A DNA stretch of 64,000 nucleotides. Origin: Marthasterias glacialis (Eukaryota; Echinodermata; Asteroidea; Forcipulatida; Asteriidae). Each line of letters begins with the position of its first letter. The first letter of the stretch is position 1. Where the stretch lies: contig OU452223.1 in NCBI GenBank assembly GCA_911728455.2, forward strand, positions 5,292,174 to 5,356,173, in the 5' to 3' direction. The position numbers were made by a program, and so were the translations under genes. Positions 15,301 to 27,300 of the stretch are shown piece after piece. The notes below the pieces were generated by a model. It had not been told where the DNA came from and ran no database searches. It saw only the letters and a program-made list of their open reading frames with translations.

Positions 15301-18300
15301 CCATACAAAATGGTGGTCAATCTTTGTAAAAAAAAGATAGATCTATTAAACAGCATTAAGTATTCAATTATCTGTTTCTTTCTTGGGAGATCTTTTGAGT
15401 GACATGTTTTCCATTGGTTCCCAGGGAAAACAATGCAATCAATATTTGAAAAAGCACCTGTCATGTTTAATGTTCTTCACAATGCTTAACCCTTGTGTGT
15501 AAGAAAGCCTGGAATTTTACTGAGGCCCATTAGAGCCAGAGGGATGTCTTGGTGTCTCATAGACCACCACACACTGTTCTAATTTGGACACCTTGTTCTA
15601 ATTTGGACACCTTGTTCTAATTTGGACACCCTGTTCTCATTTAGACACCTTGTTCTAATTTGGACACCCTGTTCCAATTTGGACACAATGTTCTAATTTA
15701 GACACTTTGTTCTAATTTAGACACGCTGTTCTAATTTTGGCAACCTGTTCTAATTTGGACACCTGTTCTAATTTGAACACCTTGTTCTAATTTGGGCACC
15801 CTGTTCTAATTTGGACACCTTGTTCTAATTTGGACACCCTGCTTAGCTGTCTTTTACATGTAAAAGTGTTGAAAATTAGTTTGGATGCCCTGCTTTTGAA
15901 CTTTCAGGAAGTTAGGATGACAGATCAGGGCAATTCTAATTTGGACACCCTGTTCTAATTTGGACACCCTGTTCTAGTTTAGACACCCTGCTTTATCTGT
16001 CTTTTTAAATGTAAAAGTGTTGAAAATTAACAATTTGGATGCCTTGCTTTTGAGTTTTCAGGAAGTCAGGACGACAGATTGGGGCATTTGCCAATTGCAG
16101 AGTGCCTACAGCCCATTCCCAGTTGACATGGTAGTTTCCTATTCATTTTGCAAATCGTCTTAACGTATTGTTTACCTTCCTATTCTCAATGTCCACAGAC
16201 CCTCAGCCGGTTCCCGAGGTCACATTTGGAACCTCGGACAGAATCTTCAACCTCTGTGTACAATGGGGTGTGCCTATTGGAGTTTTTGATTACTACGAGG
16301 TGAGGAGAGCTGAAGTCCTTTCCATTCTATCTTTTTGATTACTTATTCAATCTGGACATACGATCTGGACATACGATACGAACTACAAACAAAACCTTTC
16401 AAATATTCTGTCAAGTATAAAGAATTGTTTTAAGCAATAAACCACAGGGTTTAATATTTAAGAAATAAAAAGTCGCATCACCCTTAAGGTAGATTGCCGT
16501 GCTGCCGCTTCCCTGGTTATATCCATAGAGCTAGCTCTATGGTTGTATCGTATATCATGGGGTGTGATCCCTGGCTACACAGCAGTAACCGGTTGGATGG
16601 CTTCTGACTGGCACCCCCTGAACAAAGATATTGACAAAATAGGGAGACCGCCAACATTAGGGCTGGATAGCTCAGTTGGCAGAGCGTCGGTACGTAAAGC
16701 CGGTGGTCGCATGTGCAAATCTCGCTCTAGTCAATTTTTCTTTGTTCACCCCAAAATTGATATAAGGAATTGTGTTAATTAAACAGTTTGTGAAGGAAGG
16801 GGAAATTACATTGTACTGAACACAAATGTTGTGGTAGTGATAGTCATTACTTGCACTTTTTCACTTTTTGCGCGACCTACGTCACGTGACCCCTGTTGGG
16901 TTAAAAATGTAAACACACACGTAATCCTCCATAGGAAAGGGTGGTACGGTACACGATGATTAATGCATTTAGTTAATTCGATCGAGGCTTTTTTTTGCTC
17001 GAAATCTGTGAAAGATATTCCAGAGTTTGTACCAAAGACCTTCAAGTGGCTAAATAAAGCCAGTAAGGACAGTTCCAGCAAGTCTTGAAAATTGTAAAAG
17101 TACCGTATAAATGTGCACGATGTGTACAGCGCACGACGGAACGTTAAGCCAGACGACCGCGATCACCACACACTTTTCAACACAAACATTTCAAAGTTTT
17201 GAAGCTGAAATCCTCCAAAGAAATTGCTTTCCAAAACTGTGTGATTCCTTTGCCTATTTGAAATTCTGCAAGGCTAGGTATTATTGCTCACTTTTCCAAT
17301 GTTGTTTATCCTTTTTTTACAATAAATTTGGCCAATATTACAAACAAAATAACAGACGGGCGGCTACACAATAGTCGTCCAACGCCGGTAGTGCATGGCT
17401 TAAAAAACCTCTTTTCAGAAGAATTCTGTTAAATTATGAAACAGGGATGTGATTTAAATTAATGCCACACCATACCACTTTAAATAAAGGGGCTGATTAA
17501 CTAATTCATCGCTTAACGAAAGTATAATCAACTGTTTTCGAACTCACTCTGTGTCACGGCCTATCTCTTTACACGTATTTTTTCACCAGCTGTATGACGT
17601 GATACCTGATAGGGGGTCATGTGACCGCATGTCAACATTGTCGCGCAATCGGTCTATTGAATTTCCAAATTCATTCAAAATAAACGCAACCATGCTCGGG
17701 CTGGCCATTTTGCTGCAAAAAATTTAGGAGACTATTCTTCTCTGTTACCAATGAATGACTTCCTCCAACATTTTGATTGCTTTTCTCGGGAGGATGCTGT
17801 TCAGCATTCTATATGATGCCTTCTTTTCTCCCGAAAGGTTTGGTATGTTGATGCTGATGGCGCCAGTAACTTCGCGGGAAAGAAACCACGAGGCCCTGAA
17901 AATATCCTTTACATAACTGATCTTCCACCCATGACGACCTTTGAGGTGTCTGTGCAAACAGTGATTGAAGCGGAGGGGACGTTTCCGAAACAAACAAGTG
18001 TTCCTACATCTATGACAGGATCAACAGGTACATTAGTATACAAATATTGACTGCTTTATCTCGCAGAGCCGAGGGAAGATATAGGCGGCTCCAGGGATCA
18101 CCGAGATTGACTAGTTTTACTACACCACGAGATAAAGCAGTCAATATTTGTTTTATAACACCTCAATTTCATCCATTTTTGTGATAATATGTGTTAAACA
18201 ATAGTAATCAATCTTCAAACAACTGTATAAAATCTGACAGGAAATCTTGACAAAAAGAAAGAGGGTTACCAGACTAATACTGTTGCCTTCGATCTCATAT

Positions 18301-21300
18301 TGTATTTCAAATTTCGATCTCATATTCGATCGTTTCACCAGGTTCGAGGTTGTCACACAGCTCATTACTGCTTGAAGTCAATGCAGTCAGGGTACCAGGG
18401 TATCCATTCGATAGTACATCGGTTGCTAGGCTATCATTGGATAGTACGGTTTAATAGTTCTTTTGGTCGGTGTGCATTGCAAGAGTAAAAATACACAACG
18501 CCACGTGACACACTTTCGGCCAATCAACAGATAGAATCAAAAGATGAGGTATTATAACTTGATTTGTAAAGGGCTTGTGACAGAAGTCGTTTTTCTTGGA
18601 GTGGCGTGTCGTGGCCGAGCGGATAAGAACACCAGACTCAAGCTCTGGTGTTTCTGATCAGCAGAGTGTGGGTTCGAGTCCCAGTCATGACACTTGAGTC
18701 CTTAAGCAAGACACTTAACCATTATTGCTTCGTCCTTCAGACAGAACGTGAATTGAGTCTTACTGTTAAAGTCATGAAATAATTATTATGAATATGCATT
18801 AAGTACTTGTTGTTTTAGTTTGTTTAAAATTATAGCTATAGCGATTGCAGATTTAACAGACTCATCCAAAGTATTCCAGTATGTAACGCCACGTTTTAAA
18901 TTTTTGAATGCAGTGATTATTTCATTTTGCAATTGACTAAATACAGTAGACGGATCCATTAAGCCCCGCCCCCTAAACATATTGACCAATCACAGCATTG
19001 GCTACATCACCACTGTTACACATGGGCAGCACAATGTGCGTCTCTTCAATCCCACACTGCACAACATGAATGTGCGTGCTATCAGTACGTGCACACATGT
19101 TTACATTTTCCAATAGGATTTTATCGTGTCGGACTTTTGTCAGACTTTCGATGGCGTAGCCAAGGCTGTGATTGGTCAACATGTATGGGGGTGGGGCTTA
19201 ATGGATCGGTCTGTTCTAGAAATGACCACAACAGAAACAAACAACTGCACGTAATTTTGACTAGTCAAAATTCATGCAGGCTTAGCAAATGAATTGATCA
19301 CTAGCCCAGGGTCCTACTTTGGGGAAAAAAATAGGCCTGCCCTGATTTAGCACTATACATAACGATCTATGGATTTTTGGTGTCCCTCATTTCATAGGTA
19401 TGGTACAGGGCAACATTCTCTACGCATACCAGCACACATCTACTTCTCTTGGGTTCCTGTGGGCTGCGGCTGACTTCCAAGACGTCACTTTGAAAATCTA
19501 CCTCACCTACATCTGGCTGGGTCCCAGAAGGCCATCCACTGCCCATGAGATCATCTTCGATGGATCCGACATGCCGATCTTCTTTAAGACCTTCAGCACC
19601 TTCTTCCCTACCCCTGGCAATGAGACACCTCTGCAACCTGGAACTGTCTACAACATTGCCGTCATTTTCAACGCCATTGCTGAATTTGATACGCGATATT
19701 CAACAAGTACTTTGGTTATAAGAATTATAGAAAAAGTATAGACCTTTTGCATGTGATGTCACCGACCGCTTGCAATCAATTTGGTGATCACAAGCGCATA
19801 TTTCAGTCGTGTGCAACTATTACAATTATCCGGCGCGTGATGCAAGATGCGGTATTGAGCCAATCACTGCAAAGGAATATCTTCTGCGTTACGCTAAATT
19901 ATGTGTGTAACGTTGATGTGCGTCAGGCTGTCACACGTGTTGATAAGTTTTGTGTAAATTTACCACATCAAATTCTTTTTAAACTCAAAATTTAAGACTC
20001 CTCATTATGAAAGTAATCTTGGGAAGTAAATTCATTAAGTGTCATAATAGTTTTCATTATGGAAACGATTACAAAAATCCCGCTCGAAATCTGTTAAATA
20101 TTTACAATAAACATGGAGCTTGTGTACTTTTCTTATGGAGAGGTGATCACCAAAATAGCAATTTTGAAAGCATGTGCGTGATCTGTGACGAAGTTGCGCA
20201 AGGTCTTTAGTTTGCTGATTGTCAAACAATTAGATTAGAGATGCCATAGAGGCTGACAACTAAGTGTCAAATGTTGGTTGTAACAGATCGAACTAACTTC
20301 AGCCGCGATAGCATTTGATAAATACTTAACCCATTTCCCCAGTCTTACATCAGTGACATTGGCTACCAATTAAATCCCGAATTACTTTCAAAGTTTTGGT
20401 TTTGGTTTACAAGTGCACACATGAATCAGCCCCAGTTTATCTCAAAGATCTAATCCACAAATATCAACCACCAAGAACTCTTCGTTCCTGCTCCAAAGAT
20501 CTTCTCACTTTAACTCAGTTATCCCTAAATCATACGGTCAACGTGTCTTCCAATTCACTGAACCTGAACTTTGGAACAACCTTTCAAACCATATCAAAAA
20601 CTCTCCCACACTGGAACAATTTAAACTTCAACTGAGAACTTACCTTTTCACTTCATCAAGCGCCTAGAGACTGTTTTAGTATTATGCGCTATGTAAGAAT
20701 TGTTTATTATTATTATTGGTATTATTAACTGAGACCATGGGTAACTTTCAATGGGTAAATCTTACCGGTGTCCGCACTCGGATTATTTGACGTAGGTAAA
20801 CTAACCCGAGACGATGGTGAAACAAATCAACTGATGATTCAGCGTGGACTAAGAGCTGCGTGTTGCATCGATGTTACCGTCGCGCGACCATCGCGCAACC
20901 AACTATAAACCAGCCTTTTTGCTTGTGAACCGGATGTGGTGTTTTACTGGCCGGTTTACCGGGACAATGCGTCCGCAGTAGATATTTTGGCTCGGTTAGT
21001 TTGATCAGGTTAGTTTACCTGGGCAGAAAGTGGCCGGTCAAACTACCCATTGGACTCGGTCAAGTGAAATTTTCCGGGGCTGTTCGCACTGGAATTAAAA
21101 TGGTCAGGTTACCCATTTGCTCGGTTAGGTTCCCCCCAAAAAGTCCATTGTGAACAGGGCTTTTGACAAATCCAATGTTAACTTATTTCCTTGATGAAAT
21201 AAGTCAACACAATTTATTTTTTTAATTGTTCCGCCACTTGTAGAGTCCACCCTCTGCGAACCTCCAGTCTAAACTCCTACATGGAGATTTTTAGGAGGAA

Positions 21301-24300
21301 AACATTACCAAGTATCAAATCTTAAAACTTCTCCTCTATTTTGCAGGACCAGAAGCAGTCAGGAATCTTCAAGTTGCGACCAAAGATGTGAGCTCCATCC
21401 AGATCTTATGGGTTGCTCCGACAAGCCCAAACTTTGAGTATTACCAGGTTGAATACTACCCAGCGGACGGACGCCAACCAGGAACGTTCAAAGTCAAAAA
21501 GGATGTTACTGTTGCAACGGTGGAGGGCCTGACGCCCGATCAGCTCTACAAGTTCACGGTGTATAGCATGACAAATGTTCCGTTTGAATCAAAGAGTGCA
21601 CCGAGTGATTTGTGTGAACGTACAGGTAAGTTTTTAAAGCACTTTCACCCCATCCTTCGTACTGTGCCATTTTTGTAGCATAGAGAAACTGTGAGAAGAA
21701 CTTCTTTTTCTCTTAACTTGTCTTTCTGCGTGGTTCAAAGTTTATAAATTAAATTTATAAATACCTGGAACGGTTTATCCATTCTGATTGGTTGAGAGAA
21801 GATCGCGTGGCCATGTTTAAACCTGCAATAGAGACATGGCACAAAGCATTTAAACATGGACTGAGGAAATTTAGTCAAAAGAGGGCGCTATCAGTCGATT
21901 GCGCAGAGCGCACAAATTGCACAGCCCAGTTTGGTAGCCCCATGGAGGAAGTTGGCAGTGCGCACATTTGGCTTGCGCAAGTTTAAATCTTGAGCGTGCA
22001 ATTTTGAAACTTGGCACAAGGCGCTCAACATGGATAGAAATTTAACGCGGACCTGAGCGAGGTGAGCTGTCAGATTTGTTCTCAACTTTTAAAGGTTTTT
22101 GGATGTTTTTAACAGAAAGGTATTTATGAATGGGAATTGTAACGATAAGCGATAATCGGGTATAGAGTATAGATACTTATTTAATAGTGCTCAACAGTTT
22201 CACAAACAGTGTGTAAGCATATAGATGTTAACAAGTGAGAGACTAGTGTAAGAGTGCCTGGGAAACATACTATGCCTGCCTGTGTGGTCTATGCATGAGT
22301 CAGAACCTGTAGAATGTGGAGGAGTGGGGTTACAGGCAACCTTGGCTATAGGTTAGGTCAGAGGTCATCTAGGGTGGTTCTAAGTGACCATGAGCATATC
22401 ATTACAGGAATAAAAGTGTGTTGAATATGTTTTCAACAAAATGTTAAAACACCTGGTTCTGGATAATTTTACCTCTACTTGTCTTGGTAAAATTATCAAG
22501 AACCAGGCCTCACCGTGTTTAAACAACTAGTTAAAAACCTCTTCACCACACTTTTATTCCGTTTGTGTAATTTTTTGGAAGAATGTCATGTTAACCAAAG
22601 GCATAACACCACAATATGTGTCTCTGCTGTTTAAATTTGTGGCAGTTCTTCCCCAAGATCCGAGCAGCTGGACCAAAGGCCGTCGGTTTCGAGGAAATAT
22701 ATCTCATCTAAAGACAGAGTAATCTGGTTGACTGGACAGGCCAGGTTTAGACACTAAAAGAAAGTGGAGTCGACAAGAATAATGGCCATCCCATAAGAAT
22801 TCTGGGTTGGCAACAATTTAAATGAACTCCAACAACTTGCTGGCTGGTCTCTCTTACACTAGGTCTGCTCCCTTATGCTAATAGACCGATCCATTAAGCC
22901 CCGCCTACTAACCTTTTGACCAATCACAGTCTTAACAACACCACTGAAAGTCCGACAAAAGTCTGACACATTAAAATCCCATTAGAAAAGTAAACAAACC
23001 GCCGCCATTGTTGTGACACACAATAGCACACATTTACTGTACTAAATTTGGTTTTGTTTTAATTTTTTTTGTATTTGTGGTGATGCAAATCCCACAGCAG
23101 TGGTCCTTGTACAGTCGTGTAAAAGTGGTTCAACAGTATTCCTGTCTGCATTGTTCTTTGAACTCAAGGCACTGGTCAAAAGGCCATGAACCTAAATCTA
23201 TACCGTTCATGAAAACCGTGTAGTGCGTGTGTGTATCCGATACGTGTGTGTGGCCGCAACCAAACCACCGCTGCAATCGTGGCAAGAAAGTCACACCATG
23301 TGCTGTTGCTAGGCAGTTGCTAAGGTAGGCGGGGCCTAACGGATCGGTCTAATCAACAAGCACCTTGGTGGGATTTGAACCCACAACCTTCTAGAGCAGC
23401 ATTTATTAAACAACCCTGTAGGGTAGAAACTGAAACGATGGTGTTGTGCTGTATCCCTGATACAGTAATAACATGAGTTCAAATGTTTCCCTTCATTTTT
23501 TTTCCTGTTACAGAAACCCAGCCAGGTGTGCTTGTTGTGAAGGAGGTTGGCACAGATTTCATATATGTGACATGGGGCGTCCTTCCAGTTAGCGCCACCG
23601 ACTACGTTATTCGTATCAGCACCAATCCCAAAGCTGATTACACTGTCACCAATGATGTACCCTTCTACAGGTTCGATGGCCTTAATTCTGGAGAAAGATA
23701 CACCATTGAGATTCTCTACTTTACTAACCCGGCGTCTGAATCCATACAGACTAGCATTGTCCAGAGAACATGTAAGAATTTCTCTCTATAAAGTTGCCCC
23801 TGTGCAGTTGTACATCAATCAATCAATCAGTCAATCAATCATCAGGCATTTGTAGAGTGCCGTCATTCTAGTTGCGTATTCTTAGGCGCTTAGTGAAGAA
23901 AAACAAGTTGAAAAAAATTCACAAAATTTCATGTGGAAATGACAAGTGCAGTGGACTAAATGTAAGCAGATTCAAAGAGATGGCCACAAAATACAAGTAA
24001 ACGCACAGCTGTTTTTTGTCCTTGTGTGGGTGAATTGAAATGTTACCCGGTGTGTGCGTGGTCTGCGCACGCTCCGCAGTTGAATGACGCGGCGACCTTT
24101 GCTCCGGGGGTTCAAAACTACAAAATGGCGTCGCAAGATGACCTCCGTTTCCAGGTGGGGGAAACATTTGCGTTTATTGACGTCATCCGGTTTCAACTGG
24201 TTAAACTGGATTTTGAAGATCTGTCAGGAGTCAAGTGCGTGTAGTTGATAGGGGAGATCATTCCATAGCTTTGGTGCACATGAAACGAAGCTTCTATCAT

Positions 24301-27300
24301 CTGATGCAGGAATGAGATTTAGGAATGTTCAGCAGTAGTTTTTTGTCCACCAACATTTAGGCAAAACAACAGTGAAACATAGAGATGCGCATCTATGCGT
24401 TCAATGTGCACAGGATGAGCCAATGAACAACCTTTGACCTGCAGTGCTTATGCTTAATTGTTATACCTCATGCATATTCATGATCGAGAGCCTTATTCTC
24501 ACTGGATTATTCACCATCACGTGCCAGATGCTATTTTTGCTGTTTACAAAGCGTGGAACTGTTGCACGTTTGAACATCTCCCTAGCTATACACATAAAAA
24601 GATGCATATTACGGCACACATAAATATCAATCCACGTTTTCCAAAGGTCAATGATGGCAAAGCTTTATGATGCCAAAGTATGAGATATAGTAAAACAAAT
24701 GATGGTTTATTTCGGGTGGACTGTTGCTATTAGCTTTCGAAACTTTTGGAAGGTCCTTTTTCACGGTGCACACTAGTAGTACGCATGCTCAGAACCTTGT
24801 GCACAATACTGAGAACTTACCCACCAGTACTTGTGGAGTCCTGACAACAACAGAACAATGGACCAAACAAGGAATCTCAATGTGAAGAATGGACCCCACA
24901 AAGAAGATCTTTAGAAAAGGGACAATAAGTCCAACAATGTAGGACCCCAAGTCTGGATGTGTCGTTATGCCTGTCGTTATGTGCGCGCATACTCAGAACT
25001 GTCACAAAAAGACCGTTGTGTCCACTGCCGCCAGCGTCTCAAAAGTCTCCCATTGGACATGGATAGACTAGTGCCCTCGGTTTTTGTCTCAGGAACTAAC
25101 TTCCAATGCATTGGACTGCCCATCCACCAGCTATGTTATATTTGTATGCTATTACGCAGGATCTGTAAGCTTCTAAATATATTTATTTCCATATTTCCGA
25201 CTACAGTGCCTCAACCAGTACAGTCAGTTACAGTTACCAACACATCTGCACTGACGGTTGATATTGCATGGACTCCACATCAAGGCACTGATGTATTTGA
25301 TAGATACAGGTAAGATGCCCAGACCAGTGAATTTTCATTCCAATGATTTGCCACCGATTTGTTATCAGACGAATTGGGAGGATTTCTCTGTGAATCTTTC
25401 TTTCTGAGAAAAATATTGCTGGAGTGAATTTTGGGGTAAACAAAGAAACATTGACTGGAGTTAGATTTGAATCAGCGACCCCTGGATTAATGTTCTGGCG
25501 CTCTACCATCTGAGCTATCCAGCCCTAATGTTAGCGGTCTCCTTATTTTGTTAATATCTTTGTTCGGGGGGTGCCAGTCAGAAGCCATTCAACTGGTTAC
25601 TGCCGTGTAGCCAGGGATCTCACCCAAGTATACAATACAACCATGACAACTTGTGTTTACATCATCAACAGAGATAGTTTTTTTAAATTTTTTTTTAACT
25701 GTTTAAATCATTTCTTGCAGGGTATCATACATTACTGAAGCTGGTGATGAAGTCATTGCAGGATCCGTAGACAAGAACGACCCCAATGAGTTCACCGTGT
25801 CCAGACTTGAACCAGAAAAGACATATACGATTAACGTGGCTGCTGTCAGTGGGCCAGTGGGTGAAGAAACGTACAGTGAACCCAGAGGAGTTGAGGCAAA
25901 TACAAGTAAGTGTACAGTGATGAGGTTTGTTCTGGGTAGGGGAGGGAGTTGCAAGGTGTTGACGTGACCATTTGCTTAAATAAAATGGATGGAGTAAACT
26001 TTTTTTAAACAAATCCTCACGCCATCACCTCGCAAGTAAAGGTCCACCCTGACTAAATAAAATGGAACTTTTGTAGTCAAGTGGTACCTTTATTTCTTTA
26101 TTAAAGGTCCCATGAATTATTTTTTTTATTGGTTAAAAAAGCAAGTATGCCTATTATAGTATATCTTTACTTTTTTCGTAGAAATAACGATTTCTAAAAT
26201 TAGGGGGTTGCCGTGCTCCGCCCACCCTTCCTCATTAACATAAAACAGACACATCAAAATAGTCAATACTCTGTTTTGTTAATTTCAAACCATATATTAA
26301 GCCACAAAAATGTTCCGTGACAAAAAACCTCTTCATGGGCCCTTTAAGCCGTGTCTGAATAAATGGCTTCGGCTGTGGCTACGGCCGGAACGCCAAGGAT
26401 TCCTATTCTTCAACGTTGTCGTTGCAGCCAGTGGCCTTAGCCTTAGCAGAAGTCGCTTGATTCGGACACGGCCATACTTTGGTTCTCAAAGTTTTGACCT
26501 ATCACCTGGGCCAAATTTCATTTCTTGCTAAGCAAAAATAAGCAGGATTCCAGTCACAGATTGTACATGTGACATGCTTTTTGGGCTGGTAACCTCATTC
26601 TGGTAAGCATAATTTTGTTTGTGCTTAGCTACTTTTTGTGCTTAAGTAGCTCTATGAAATTGGGCCCTGATGTCATCATAACAATAATCTTGGTTGCGCC
26701 ATTTTGGGAGTCAATGTCCCTGTGTGTTGTGCGCAATCAGGCGATGTGGCATTATTATTTGTACATTTAACTTGACTCCTGAAATGGCGAGGTTGTCAGA
26801 CAGGAACTGCATGTGACGTTGATGCATAAGGGTCAGTACACCGTGCAATAAATATTGTTTCGTCTGGTACAGCTCAACTTGGCCCGGTGCAGTTGGCCGT
26901 GCAGCAGATCACCCGTACCACTATCACAGTCTTCTGGGGGGATGCTTCCGCCGTGCCTGGCTTCATCCGACACCTCGTGTCCATCATCCCAAATGAGGGA
27001 ACCTCCAACATCAACCTGGTCAACCTGGAGGCCACATTCTCTGGTCTCACACCGGGCAGGGAGTACACGATCCGCGTGGTTACCCAAGGGCTTACTGGCA
27101 TCACAGGAGAAACACAAACACGCACAGGTTGGTTTAAATAATATCAACGATAAAGACTTTAACTCTTAAGTCCCCAGACCCGCCCGCAACTGCCCAGTCT
27201 GTTACTCCTCGAACCGCCTGCAACTGCCCTCAAAATTGGACAGGTTGCGTCTTGGGTTTTACACATTCAATTGAAACGCACCAAATGCCCCTAGACAGAG

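Noticed and set aside
18600..18690. Possible tRNA gene (intact A and B boxes)
   Set aside because: The same head occurs in many copies attached to a shared SINE body, and the acceptor stem does not pair convincingly. It is a tRNA-derived SINE.
19400..19741. Start of a new gene at the ATG at 19400
   Set aside because: The ATG is directly behind a good acceptor (ttcatag) in the expected phase, and the upstream exon D10 joins to it in frame. There is no signal peptide.
20396..20635. Stand-alone small gene (79 codons, VYKCTHESAPVYLKDL)
   Set aside because: The sequence is the end of a LINE ORF2 with the usual tail, not a host gene.
22150..22405. Extra FN3 exon between D12 and D13
   Set aside because: No frame with FN3 motifs and paired splice sites could be found, and the class order D12 to D13 is already continuous.
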